A DNA stretch of 64,000 nt from Crambe crambe (Eukaryota; Porifera; Demospongiae; Poecilosclerida; Crambeidae): assembly GCA_963924555.1 (NCBI GenBank), contig OZ004587.1, forward strand, positions 620,001 to 684,000, read 5' to 3'. The notes below the pieces were generated by a model that saw nothing but the letters and a program-made list of their open reading frames with translations, ran no database searches and was not told the origin of the DNA. The translations under genes were made by a program, and so were the position numbers. The first letter of the stretch is position 1; each line of letters opens with the position of its first letter. Shown in pieces: positions 12,501 to 24,200 of this stretch.

Positions 12501-15500
12501 TTTTACGAGAACTAATTCTATTGAATATGTTTATTGTTTATTAGTTAAAAATAACAAATTGGCGATAATAAGATTATCGCCAAGGGCTGGGCGATAATTG
12601 GACAATATCGCCAGTTCTGGTGTCACTAGTGCACTTAAACATTCAAACAAACAAGGATAGAAAATTGTAAAGGTATAGCTAGTTTAATTTCATTTATCAT
12701 TTGAATATTATTTCTATTAAAAAAGAAAAATGTTCTTGGTCTCGATCTTCATCCTTCAGTGTAGATGGAGGAATCTTAATGGTACTAGCAACCTTACCTG
12801 TGCTCATAGTTTCATCCCTAACTACCATGCGACTCGTCAGATTATGCCTTCGACTTCTTGGGCCTGTTGGACTGTAAAGGTTTTGTTTTTCTCCTTTCCC
12901 ACACTTTGACTGCTGCCTCAACCTTTCTATTCCTCATGCTGACATCACTTCTGAGCTAGAAACTACAAGCCACGAAACTAAACATTCAAAACTGAATAGG
13001 AACAGAACAGAACAGCTGCACTTCCCAGCAAGCACACGACACTTAATAATAAAATTAATGATACACTTGCATTTGTGACAGACAATAGATAGCTGACAAT
13101 ATAGTAGGTAGTGTGTGATGAAAATGAATGATGAATGATGCTAGGCAGAAAGAAACTGACTCATGATTTTTTCTATAATTATAATAATTATTTGCTTTCA
13201 TGGAGTGATACCCCCCATGAAAGCTATACGTATGTCCCCTTGCCACTCTGTTTTTTGAATTCAATACTGGACTAAATACTAACATTATTTCAAACAAATC
13301 TACGAGGAATAATTGCAATGGGAACTTGTCTGCACTAGCTATGACTGATGATCCACAAAAGATGAAATCTTTCCAACGGCAGATTAATTTATCATGACAG
13401 TAGCAAGAATTCAACATAAAAAAGAAAAGCTGCCGAGTTTGATGACAGTGAAACTAGGCAGCTATTTTGAGTAAAACATCTTGAAGAGTCCAACTATGAT
13501 TATACCAGTCAAATAAAAGAACCCACTAAATTATTTAGTACCTACAAACAAAAAGTGGATTCACACACTCTGTCATTTGCTCCTTACCTTGGACTCATCA
13601 GAGATGTCAGTCCCCAGTCCTGAAGTTACTATGCTTTCACCATATGTTGAACGAGTGGCCACACTTGTTCCAGTCACGTCACTGATCGTACCAAATGCTG
13701 AATCAGCATCATCATCACCACCCTTGACTTGAAGGGCAGCCATTTGTTCCTCCAGAGAGAGGGTAGGGGAGGGAGGATCTGGACAGAGAGAGAGAAAATA
13801 TTTAAATTTTATTTTCCTGGATTATCACTGTTCATACTTGTGTCTGAACTGTCACTGTTTTCACCTTCACTTTCAGTAACTTCAATAGTGAGATCTGCAA
13901 CATTAAAATATTTTTAAAAATACTTCATGCATCTACTTTGTCTACAAATAGAGTTGTTATAGTAAAAGGCACATACAAGAACTAATTTCCCATCCTCTAG
14001 CAATTAGTATACCTGATGTGGTCTTTGTTGACTTTTCATGTTCGGACATTTCTTCTGATGGAGATACAAGATTCAATGTTTGTTCTCCATAGGTGATGCT
14101 GAGGACTCCCATGTTCCTCAGAGCTTGCTGCTCTTCTCTGGTTAGCTTCTGGATCATCTTGTCTGCACTGGGCAAGGCTCTGAAGGTCAGTTGGACACAG
14201 CCGCGATCTGTTTTTAGCAATCTCAATTTGTAAGAGCCTATTGCTGAGTTGAGACGAGAACAAAGCTTCTTCAATTCACCAACTGTCATAGCTTCAAAGT
14301 TGTATTCCTCAATTTTGAACACAACAACTTTTCCATTCTTCTTCTCATCCTCGAAGACGTTACTTGGACACTCACATACTCTGCGTCTTGCATACTTTTC
14401 AAAACTTGCTGCATACTCTTTCAGCAACACTTTGAGGTGATGTTGCTCATCTTCAAAGAGACAAAGGATGAGTAACTCAATCAAATCATAGTCAAAAAAT
14501 GACCAATGCTTCTCTGCTTCATCAAATAATTTATCAATTGTATCACAATCTTCAAATATCTCACGATATCTATGATTTTTTCTCGTAATGATGCGTATGA
14601 TTTCTTTAGCCGTTGATTCTGATCTTTTCAAGGCTCTCCTTAGCTGAAACTCAAGACTTATGAAATCATTTTCAATACTTGCAGTATCTTCTTTCAGACG
14701 ATAGATGAGGTTGGTTCTTTCATGATCAGGCATGTCTTTTGATAGATATGGAAAGAGTGCCTTAACATCTGCAGAGTTAAAAATAAAATTATTTGAGTGC
14801 TTTGATAAATCATAATAATAATAATACTAGATGTACTAGGCTATATACCTACCTGGTGAATGAGAAATCTTGAGGTATTTCTCCTCGATGACCTTAGCTA
14901 TTGCAGGATGGTTTACTGGTAGTGCTTTCAGTGCTGAGCAGAGATTCTTCCACGTTGCCTCCAAGCCCTGACCTGCCAGCCAGTCCATCAGCATTTGGCC
15001 GAAACACTCTGCTGGATCATCTTTGAATTTTTTTCTTATTGCTTCAAGAGAGGAAGGACGCAGTCCCAATTCCACCCCCAAATCAAACCATTTCACTTGG
15101 ACATCCCAAATACAACTCCTCACTTCTTTCAGGTCATCCGTTACCAACACAGCTGAAGGACATGATAAATTAATAGCAGTGATTATTGTCTGTTGGCTAA
15201 CTGAATAATTCATGAGGGCAGTCCAGTGTAGCATATTGCTGTTATTTTGCTAACTGGACAAAATCATCTTCCAGTAACTATAAGATTTCATCATCTAAAA
15301 ACAGTGTATCGTTATTTGAAATTCATTTGAATAATTATTTTTGATTCATAAAAAAAATTACAGTAGCCAGTTATATTAAGCTTAATATTAAATGATAAAC
15401 TTATTAATATTCATAGCTGGTAGTAGCATGCAATGAATTTGCCTTATAAATCCAAAGGACTTGCTATATTATTATTCTTGCCAGTTTAATAACTCACTTC

Positions 15501-15516
15501 CTTGGCCAGGATTCAT
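9542..15516 (-). CDS. Death-domain/ankyrin-repeat protein, paralogue A
   Basis: This is a predicted cytoplasmic adaptor or receptor. Exons: 15498-15516 (ATG), 14853-15152, 14013-14768, 13838-13894, 13588-13778 and 9542-10819. The lengths sum to 2601 nt and close in frame (866 residues), which supports one gene rather than separate Death-domain and ankyrin genes. Order of parts: a short start (MNPGQG); a Death domain (LKEVRSCIWDVQVKWFDLG to ALPVNHPAIAKVIEEKY); an unnamed helical module with HWSFFDYDLIELLILCLF and YARRRVCECP, then a beta-rich part (VQLTFRALPSADKM); an acidic Ser/Thr linker; and 12 ankyrin repeats ending HSEVVEYLLTKQ. Many repeats carry a C-x-P signature (RCDP, GCHP, HCSP). The last intron (10820-13587) contains an antisense pogo-like remnant. 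The fusion rests on compatible splice phases. A separate ankyrin-only start at the Met encoded at 10778-10780 remains possible. Confidence 0.8.
10875..10950. repeat. Short array of GACCACGCCCA motifs, copy A
   Basis: About four copies of GACCACGCCC, spaced roughly 20 bp apart, lie just upstream of the ankyrin exon, inside the last intron. On the coding strand they read GGGCGTGGTC, which resembles a KLF/Sp or EGR-type site. The same motif array lies at the same place in copies B and C. Confidence 0.6.
11174..12248 (+). pseudogene. Decayed pogo/CENPB-like transposase C-terminal remnant, intron of gene A
   Basis: A plus-strand ATG opens a Ser/Thr-rich frame (MTPSTLQDLSSASQSSSG) with a donor at about 11292 (CAG/gtaagaa) and an acceptor before 11449 (tatgtag). 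It is followed by Ser/Pro-rich sequence, then PLVPAGLIPEDLSDILAAP, TGVRALTADDFSEMLLEE and a long Lys/Glu/Arg helix, and finally SDDEDPPPIQSPSTSH. That combination resembles the C-terminal tail of metazoan pogo-family transposases. Frames shift between the Ser/Pro part, the Lys/Glu part and the acidic end, and no DDE catalytic core is present. The unit sits antisense in the host intron and is duplicated with it. Confidence 0.5.
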
Positions 15517-15938
15517 CTTGATGTTAGAGTTTCAAGAGGAAGGGGAGAACTAGCTATGTGTCTGTACAAAGGACAGGTTGAAGGTGGCCACCAGATGAGC
15601 TTGGGAGTGGAAGGTGTTTGGAGTGGGGGAAGAAAGAGCACTGATCAAGAGATTAAAGTGTCTTGACGGAGAAAGTGTGCTCCTTTAATCGAACCCTACG
15701 TATAATTCTGTCTTAGTGTTGATAACGCTCTACAAAGACTGTTGACTTAATGACAAGATGTGGTACGAGCCACGCCCCCTGAATGATACAGTCAAATTCG
15801 GGCGCTATACACTCACACTAGGTTGGATTGAGTAGTGAACTAGTTTTGTGTATACGGTAAACTGTATAACTCAAAGAACGATAGCTATGGCTACACTTAG
15901 CGAAAATCTTGGGTGTGGCTGGGATAAACAAACCTCAC

Positions 15939-15948
15939 GCGCATGCGC
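15939..15948. promoter_or_regulatory. NRF-1-like palindrome upstream of gene A
   Basis: GCGCATGCGC lies about 420 bp upstream of the gene A start codon, inside a stretch that is conserved in gene B, where the related CGCATGCGCAAGCG lies near 34931. The NRF-1 consensus is an alternating GCGCATGCGC palindrome, typical of TATA-less promoters. Function is inferred only. Confidence 0.4.
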
Positions 15949-17418
15949 AGTTAATTAGTGACGATCTAATCATGAATATTATTATTTAATCATAACAATA
16001 CAACCGAACTATATAATCAGTGATAGTAGAGTCTGTATTTGTGATTAGTAGGCTGTGTTCTCTACTAACGATTCTTTGTTGCATGCTAGACTGTTAAAAT
16101 TCTGCTCCATTTGAATGGTCTTGCAAAATTGAAGATCTGAAATGTAACAGGATGCCACACCATCTTCAAAATGGATGTAATATTATGGGTTGGATCATTG
16201 GTTTGCTAGGATTGCTAGGTTGGCTTGCTGTTGGTGCATCCAGGATCTGAGAGAGATATGTGTGGGGATGCATGCATGGAGTTGAGGAGTTCAAGGTGCA
16301 GTATATATAGATCAGGCTTGTTCCAGTAAACTTGAAATAACTACTGACCTACACAACTTCTCCAATGACTCTACTCAATCTATACTTGAAAAGCAATAAA
16401 GTTATAACTGTCACAATAATAATGATAAAGTGTGCAAAATCCTTATTCTATATCTACAGTGGACATGGAACCCAACCTTTTGTCCTTTGTAGAGCGGTTG
16501 TCCTCTTCTGGAGGCTATTTATATAGCACTAAGGGATTGCATACACAAAGTTCTTTTAGATTGTCCTTTGTTGAGAGGAAGGTCCTTTACCAAAGGTTCC
16601 ATTGTGTAACTATTCATAATAGCTGTATTATAACTCTAGCTTATAAGTTCACCATGCATGGAGACTGTCCTCCACCTGCTGACAGAGTTCCTCAGGTTTT
16701 TTTAGTTTCCACTGCAGAATTAAATGACCCACATCTCAAATGTAGCCAGAGGATCACGTACAATAGAAGGTAGTCTACCAGCTTATCCTGCACCCTTAAA
16801 AGTTGCATCAGCGAATGCGCATGCGCAGTCTGCGGCCCAGAATAGGCGGGAAATTCAAACATGGTACACAGTCACACCCAAGGAGAATGGAATGTAGACA
16901 CCCAAGATGGGGTCTCTACAAGAAGAAGCTAGGTCCTAATAGTGTCTATGCATTCAGAGCCATATATAAATCAAGCAAGTTATGAATCATTGCACTGGAT
17001 GATACAAGGTAGCATGATATTATATCAGTACAATAGGTGATAGAATGCTATGGTTGTGATGGCAACTGAAATTGAAGTTTTAGTTATTTGGATGGTCTTG
17101 CAAGATTGAAGATTTCTTTAATCTGTCCTACTCACTTCCTTCAAGGTCTTTACAATTTCTTCTTGATAGACACTCTGAAACAGCATATGAAGGAATTATT
17201 ATCAACGATGTTGTTGGATATATATTTAGGGTCTGTACAGGAAGACACAGAGTAAATCCACAGATTGAGAAGTAAAAGGTCAAATGATTAAGGCCCTCTC
17301 AATTAATGGGAACTGCAAGACAGAAGAGAGTACTATACGTTCAGTTATTAAGGAACAGGGTCCAACTAATTCATCAGGTAAAGGGTCAGGTCAACACACC
17401 TAGTCCCAAAGTGATATC
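15949..17418. other. Intergenic stretch, cassette A 5' flank
   Basis: The part up to about 17170 resembles the 5' flank of gene B (34575-35230), including two versions of the phrase GGTCTTGCAA followed by GATTGAAGA-like sequence. No complete gene is visible. A perfect NRF-1-like palindrome lies at 16816-16827. Confidence 0.5.
16816..16827. promoter_or_regulatory. Perfect NRF-1-type palindrome
   Basis: TGCGCATGCGCA is a complete palindromic match to the NRF-1 site. It lies in GC-richer sequence between cassette A and the small plus-strand open frame at 17419. It could mark a promoter in either direction. Confidence 0.4.
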
Positions 17419-17631
17419 ATGGAAGGGAACAGTCCGACATTAATCTTCTACTGTTGTTATGGAATCATTAGCTTACTGTTAGTATCTGTGATGTTGAGTA
17501 TCCACACCACAGCTGGAGTCTCTCCCCAAAACTTTGAAGAGGTGAAGGTCCAGCCATCAAACCCAGTAGATTCACTGCAACACAAAACAGCATGTTTATG
17601 TGACATTGAAAATACTATCATGTATACATAA
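17419..17631 (+). CDS. Small open frame with signal-peptide-like N-terminus
   Basis: A 70-codon frame starts at ATG 17419. Residues 9-34 include a long hydrophobic stretch (IISLLLVSVMLS) after a short polar start, like a signal peptide or a single membrane anchor. A polar tail with two Cys follows (ACLCDIENT). I recognise no family. It might be the first exon of a secreted protein or a chance frame. No ribosomal context or second exon could be confirmed. Confidence 0.2.
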   Translation: MEGNSPTLIFYCCYGIISLLLVSVMLSIHTTAGVSPQNFEEVKVQPSNPVDSLQHKTACLCDIENTIMYT

Positions 17632-18951
17632 GCTATTTTCTCTTTTCCGAGAGACATCTTTGCATGAAGTGACATGTGTATGGTCACAGGTGTGATTGTT
17701 AAATGAAATAACAGTTAGTACGTACTGAGCTATCTAATGTGTGACCTTGAAAGTACAACAGTGCAATACAGATGTGTCATGTATACATAGACTATGTTCT
17801 ATTCACACCACTTTGGCTGCCAGATAAGTTAGCCTAAATAATTAGATGTTGGTTTCACCTGTATCTAACCACACAAAATGGCTGTAGGCTATAAGTATAG
17901 AAATTAATCAATTTTAGCTACAGTGCACCATTTTAGCTACAGGCCTAGCTTGGGAACAAAGGGGTGGGTTGCAACCCCCTCAATACAAATCAAGTATGGC
18001 GGTAGAATGGCATGAGAATTATTGACCTTTGAACTTTACTGCTATAGCTTTATCACATGATTGTAATTTATATGCAAGTATACTGGATCTGACTAATCCT
18101 CCCACAAGATACAACACATGTCTAGTTAACAACATACATTATAATGTCATCTCATGATCTTCACTCTCTGACATTCAATAGCTACTACATTCATGTACCA
18201 CTGACCATAGGAAGGGGGTTGGTCCATGCCCCCCATGATGTGGATGGTGGAAGGTGGGGGGTTGGGGTTGTAGGGAACTGCTGGCATTCCCTTGCGACAA
18301 ACCTTACAAAGGAGGGGCCATTCTAGTTATGGAGGTTATCAATTTGTTGACCCTTTACCATATTAGCAGTATAAAAAACAGAGTATTAAGGATGCTGGTA
18401 CATTCCATATGGTTGCCAAGGAAACCAATCTCACAAACTAATGACAAGAACTCATACATATTATAACACATACAAACAAAAGACCCAAGATACGATAAGA
18501 AGCTTTACCAATGGAAAAACAAAAAAAAATTCTCACCAATCGCTTGAGATCAGTGGCTAATTTTTGGTGAACATAATTCTCTACAAAATTACAGAAACTT
18601 TTTTTTTGATCTCTAGCCTCGTGATATACATGACATGACTTGCTATCTGAAATTCTAGGCAACTTCTGTTCACCTATTCAGATAATAGCTGTATGCAAAT
18701 TCTTGGCTCACTTGTTTTGGAGATACAATGCATTTCATTTAGTCACTGAATTTTAATTAAATAGGGTTCAGCACATAATTTTTGGGGTGCCAGAGCATCA
18801 GGCATAATTTGATAATACTAGACTCTGAACAAGAACTACAATCCATTTTCTAGTATCCTGTAATAGTACAGACTAGTAACCTAATAGTATACTAACAGTA
18901 TACTAGTTAGTCAGCAAGTTCAGCAAGACTAGTCATGTGACTACAGACTAT
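17632..18951. other. Intergenic stretch, no gene seen
   Basis: This is AT-rich sequence without a coding exon I can defend. It ends at the palindromic MITE. Short G-rich runs near 18230-18270 are the only compositional feature. Confidence 0.4.
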
Positions 18952-19235
18952 ATAAGGGAAAAAGCATTTAGTGAAATGAAAGTAGATGTAGGGATGACCA
19001 CCACTCCAAAAAGTAAGGAAACAAGAAGGATGGAAATGGGATCAATCTTTGTTCTGTATATCCAGCCAACAATCCCCACATATACATACATTACTGCACT
19101 ATAATCTGAAGCTACCTGACGTATATGTAGGGATTGTTGGCTGGATATACAGAGCAAAGATTGATCCCATTTCCAACCTTCTAGTTTCCTTACTTTCCTT
19201 GTTTCCTTTCCTTACTTCCTTACTTTTTTACTTAA
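18952..19235. mobile_element. Palindromic foldback MITE, partly degenerate
   Basis: The left arm (about 18952-19085) and right arm (about 19115-19235) are reverse complements around a loop containing ACTGCACTATAATCTGAAG. The inner arms carry GGGATCAATCTTTG and TTGTTGGCTGGATATACAG. The outer right arm has been replaced by a CTT-rich run, unlike the better preserved copy at 46805-47107. No coding capacity is present. Confidence 0.75.
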
Positions 19236-19754
19236 ATTATATCTCATCATGGGAGTGAAGTAGGAATAGTTGGCTCGTAGTTGGTGATGGGTAAGGGGTT
19301 ACTTGACTGAAGTTCACTCTCTTGTTGCTGAACTTTTTTGAACCACACACAGCCATCCCTACTTCTCTTTTTTATTTAGAATAGATATTTTTTCCTTTAT
19401 ATTGAATTTTTGATGAGGCATTTCAGATAGATATTAAAATTGGTAGAGGCCTCAGCATTTTATCCTTAAGATTTGGTTATCAGTAAAACTGATATTGACT
19501 TCCCTCTCTCCCTCCCTCATGGAAATCGGAAAATCTTGTGAGGATAAACAGCAAATTTAGTTTAGGTGTCTTAATGTGAGATATTTACTGTATGGTACAA
19601 GACATAGATCAGAATTTGCTTGCTGACATGACATGTGTCACATGACAAGTACCAGTCTAGTCATGTGATCTGATGCTTAATTACCATATTTTACTGACTC
19701 ACTTGGAGCCAAATGTGACAGGTATAGGTCTAGTCATGTGATGCCATGTGATAC
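19236..19754. other. Duplicated non-coding block rich in TCATGTGA/TCACATGA boxes
   Basis: This block lies just downstream of the SMAD4 stop codon and recurs at about 22340-22705, 47330-47682 and 52380-52455. It contains several TCATGTGA or TCACATGA palindromic E-boxes (near 19640, 19665 and 19735). No exon is seen. Confidence 0.6.
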
Positions 19755-21292
19755 TCACTTGGTGGCATGAGTGTTATCTGCCTTGCTCTGGAGGTTGGGG
19801 GTGGGGTCACTCTCATCATCATAAAGTCGTAACTTCCAGCTGCATTCTAAAAGGAACATGTACACACTAGAGTGAGGCAAGCACACACATACAATGAATT
19901 CTAATATGTTCAATGAATTTACCATGCACAATGGATTTTAAGTAGAACCTTAAACTGGTTCTGTCATTTATATTTTATTGGATTGAATGAGACATGCCCT
20001 ACATACATACATACATATGCAAAGTACTAGGGCAATGTACAACAATTGAGTAGCAGCGAGCTAGCGAGCAAGTATTCCTATAGGCTTTTGTGCTGATAGC
20101 TATTCATTCATTTGTCCTTAGAAGATTTTGATGTGAGTTTTATATGTAAGTGGCAAGCAGCTGCATACATAGAAAACTGTAATGCTTACCTCGAAACACC
20201 TAGTGCTTACGATAAGCCTGCCTCAAGTCTGCTGCTCAAAAGGTTGTAGAAATAGTTCATTTGTGCTTTGCTGTTGAGTTATGTAAGTGGCAGGCAGCTG
20301 CATGAATAGAAAAGCTAAGTACTTACCACAAAGCACTTAGATATGTCTAGTGCCTACAATCCACTTAGATAAGCCTAGCCCTACTATCCAGCATGCTATA
20401 AACAAAGGACACTACAAAAGAGGACAAGTCTCTCTCAAAAAAAGAATACCTTTGTATATACACTCTATACAAAATAACCTCCAAAAGAGGATAACCTCTC
20501 TACGAAGCTTACCAGTGATATATTCCTGTATCTGTTGCTCGGTAGGAAGGTCATGAAGAACATTGTCCAGGTATTGCAGTCGATGTAGAGTCATTTCTAT
20601 CCAACATGGTGTTCCTTTGATGCTCTGCCTGCGATAATCAAGACCCCAGCCCTTGACGAAACTCAGACAAAGGATGCACAGACACCCCAGGTCATCCACT
20701 CTGATCCCCTTGACCATAGAGAATGTTTGCATTCAAATTACCTAAACAAATATGAAAGAAGTTTGATTCTCTCTCTTGATAATATCTTACCACATACGTA
20801 CATACTGTAACAGGTAAATCTGTAATGCAGTGCATAATGAAATGGTAAGTGATGAGAGATTACATCAGTAAGGATATTTGTGTGCAGTGGAACCTCCAAT
20901 TAATGGACATACTTGGGACCATCCTTTGGTCTATTTGTAGAGGTGGTCCACATTTGGAGGGTATAGTACATACAAAGGTACTTTTAGATTGAGAAGTTTG
21001 TCACCTTTCAGAGTGTCCTTTATCAGAAGTTACAATGTACAAACAACACTTATTTCTTTCTGGTGTTACTATGAGAAGTTCATCTGAAGTCTCATCAAAT
21101 CCACATCATGTAAATGTGTGAAATTATTCCACTGAATCTACTCACACATATACATACATACCTCTAACAGCAGCTGTATGGATGTCCATGGCAGCACAAG
21201 CTTCGGCAGCCTGTTTCTGCATCTCGCCATAGCATTGGTGGAGACCAAAGACTGCTTTGGGGTGGACAGCATGTCCTGGGACTTGTCTAGCT
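19755..21292 (-). CDS. SMAD4: Co-Smad (SMAD4-type) protein, last three exons only
   Basis: This is the C-terminal half of the MH2 domain of a common-mediator Smad, the shared partner of receptor-activated Smads in TGF-beta/BMP signalling (cytoplasm to nucleus). Exons: 21162-21292, 20513-20708 and 19755-19846, with phases agreeing throughout. The first encodes [20 protein letters not shown] then [15 protein letters not shown]. The second encodes [20 protein letters not shown] and [19 protein letters not shown], the hallmark MH2 ending, then [14 protein letters not shown]. The last encodes an acidic tail ending NTHATK and TGA. There is no SSXS phosphorylation tail, as expected for a co-Smad. 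The tail beyond LHDLP is longer than I expect of vertebrate SMAD4. No MH1 domain, linker or early MH2 exon is present upstream up to 25.5 kb, so the gene is truncated in this window by the duplicated block. Confidence 0.85.
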
Positions 21293-24200
21293 CTGCATAA
21301 ACACACTGTGTTCACTCATGCAACGAATCCACACATCTCCATTATCCTTCTCCTCAAGAATTACTCCTAAAAAACAAACCACATGCACTTTAAATTTTGG
21401 GAAGAAAAGGAATGATGTGGACTCCATAAAAAAGGGTCTCCAAGCTTCAAGAGGAAATTTAAACTGATGGAAAAGGATAGAATATTGTTTTTGACTAAGG
21501 CAGTCAGGAAAATGTGACTAATTTAGATGCAGGGTACCCTGATTTTTCTGATTTCTTTCATCTGAATTACATTGTCATACTTATTTCCAAGTGCCCAGAT
21601 TATCCTCCATGGCTTTCAATTGGAATCCTGCTACTAAACATTCAAACATTACCAAATACATTATACCACACTGACCACTGACATGCGTTTTTAAGTGGGT
21701 TCTGTCCCTAAATGTCCTGATGCACACCACAAGGTTATTTTAGTGATGGAACATTGTTATTCATTGCATAACATACTCCATTGTATTTACCTTAAAGTGC
21801 AGAGCACTCCAGTGATCACTACCAATCTCTCATCAACTTCAACCAAGGACCCTCCTACCTTAATATTTTATGGGTACAACATTTAGTGGAGAATCAACCA
21901 GTTTAGTCTTAACATGTACTTATTACCAGTTGCCATTCCCAAATACTTCTTCATACTTTAGCTCTCCATAACTCATGACTACTAGTAGCCTTGGGGCTGA
22001 AATGTGGTGTGGAGCTAGTCCAACCATTATAGAACACATGACAAAAGTTTCAGATAACTGAATGAACTACTTCACCATTCCATATCTTCATCATTCAAGG
22101 TAATTATGAGTTATAATTGTATTTCAAGTAGGAACGATATCAGTTTGAATTTTGAACTCAGCTAAAATTAGCTAAATTTGGTACCCGTTGATAATAGTGA
22201 CCTTAAGATATACCAAGTCACTATCCGTTCCACTTGACAGTCACTGGCAAAAGCTGTCTCTATGTAGTGATCATACATTTAAGGCTGAGCAAATTTAATA
22301 TTGAGTTTATTGTCACCTCCCTCGTCCAATTTTGTCAGCAAAATTTTGATGAGCCATTTCAGACAAATATTTATAAATTGGTAGAGCTCAGATTTTATAC
22401 TGAAAATTCGAGTAGGTTTGGTTATCCAAAGAAACTGATATTGAATATTGACCTCCCTCCCTCCCTCCCTCCCTCGTGGAAATCTGAAAATCTTGTGAGC
22501 AAATTTAGTTTATGTGGGATATTTACTGTATGGTACAAGACATAGGTCAGCTGACATGCCATGTGCCACATGACAAGTACCAGTCTAATCATGTGATCTG
22601 ATGCTTAATTACCATGTGTGTCACATGATGACGTGATACTTTAATGACTCACTTGGAGCCAAATGTGACAGGTGTAGGTCTAGTCATGTGATATCATGTG
22701 ATACTCACTTGGTGGCGTGAGTGTTATCTCCCTTGCTCTGGATGTTGGGGATGGGGTCACTGTCATCACAGATCATTAAAGTCGTAACTTCCAGCTGCAT
22801 TCTAAAAGGAACATGTACACACTAGAGTGAGGCAAGAACACACATACAATGATTTTACTATGCACAATGAACACAATGAACACATGCACATGCACATACT
22901 GTGCACATACTTCAAGAATTATTGAGACATACAAAAGAATGACAATCCAATTCAATGCTCTCTAATTTTAGCCTGACTCCATGATACGAGGTGTATGGTA
23001 CCACTCTTATAGCCTGCTCTTCAAGTCATTGTACATGAATCCATCCTCTAATAATGATGATGATCATTTAATATGGAAGTGGGCAAGTTGACTGCATTTT
23101 CTTTACATGTGCCTCTTCTCTAAGGACTTTTATGACTCACAGGATATTGAGGTCAAAGGACATACGAGTCCTACACAATCATCTCCTTTGAATTCAATCA
23201 TTTCCAGAAACACTAAAAGTGTTACTGGGAGTTGTGATCCACTAGTGAAACATTTCAGTTGGATCAAAGCCACTAGCAATCACGAGTTATGGAGCATGAG
23301 ATGCAGGACCTTGACTGTCATTTAGATGAGAGGTACATTGTATTGCACACATGGACAGAGCAAAAAAGGTCAGGGGTATTTGGTAAACCCATCATGACTT
23401 AGCTATGGGGTAGGGGGAGGGCAGTGTCCTCCCCCCCAGACTAAGCCAACTGTTATACTAAACATTATAGGGCTGCCTCCCCAACCAATATTTGCTAGAT
23501 ATGGTCGACCCTGATATCTAGAGCAGTGCACTAACACGAATCTCTATGTAACGATCATACAATGTGAGATATTTACTGTATGGTACAAGATGATCCTCTG
23601 AACACCATTGTCATGAAACAGCAAGGGCTCACAATAACAGTCACACACACAAGACCACAGTTCATCTCTCCATTTATCTGGTCAATTTCTCCCAAATTGT
23701 CCAACCAAAACTGGGCAGGACTGTTCCTAGCAATGGGAAGTGAGGAGTAAAGTTAGTGGACAGTGTGGTTAATCAGTTTGACCAATCAAAGAGGTCATCA
23801 CCTCTAGTGGAGTTATAGACACACGTACGTATGAGAAGGGATGGCAATGATAATATTCCCTACAAGTCAACCTTGCTTGTTGCTTGTCATGTGTCACATG
23901 ACAAGCACCAGTCTAGTCATGTGATCTGATGTTTAATTACCATGTGTATCACATGATGACATTAATATAAATTACTCTGATAATCATATCAACTTTAAAG
24001 GTACTAATTGATATGAGAAAGAAAGAGGTCAACTATTATGACTCCCTTCTTCATGACAATTCCATCAACATTTAAAAAGTCACGTAAGAGGATTAAAGTG
24101 AAAATACCTGACATGCAAATGCCATTGCATCTTCATCAGATTATTGGCTACGTCTTCATTTAATTGGAAGGAATGGACTTAGCATGTGAACAATAAAGTA

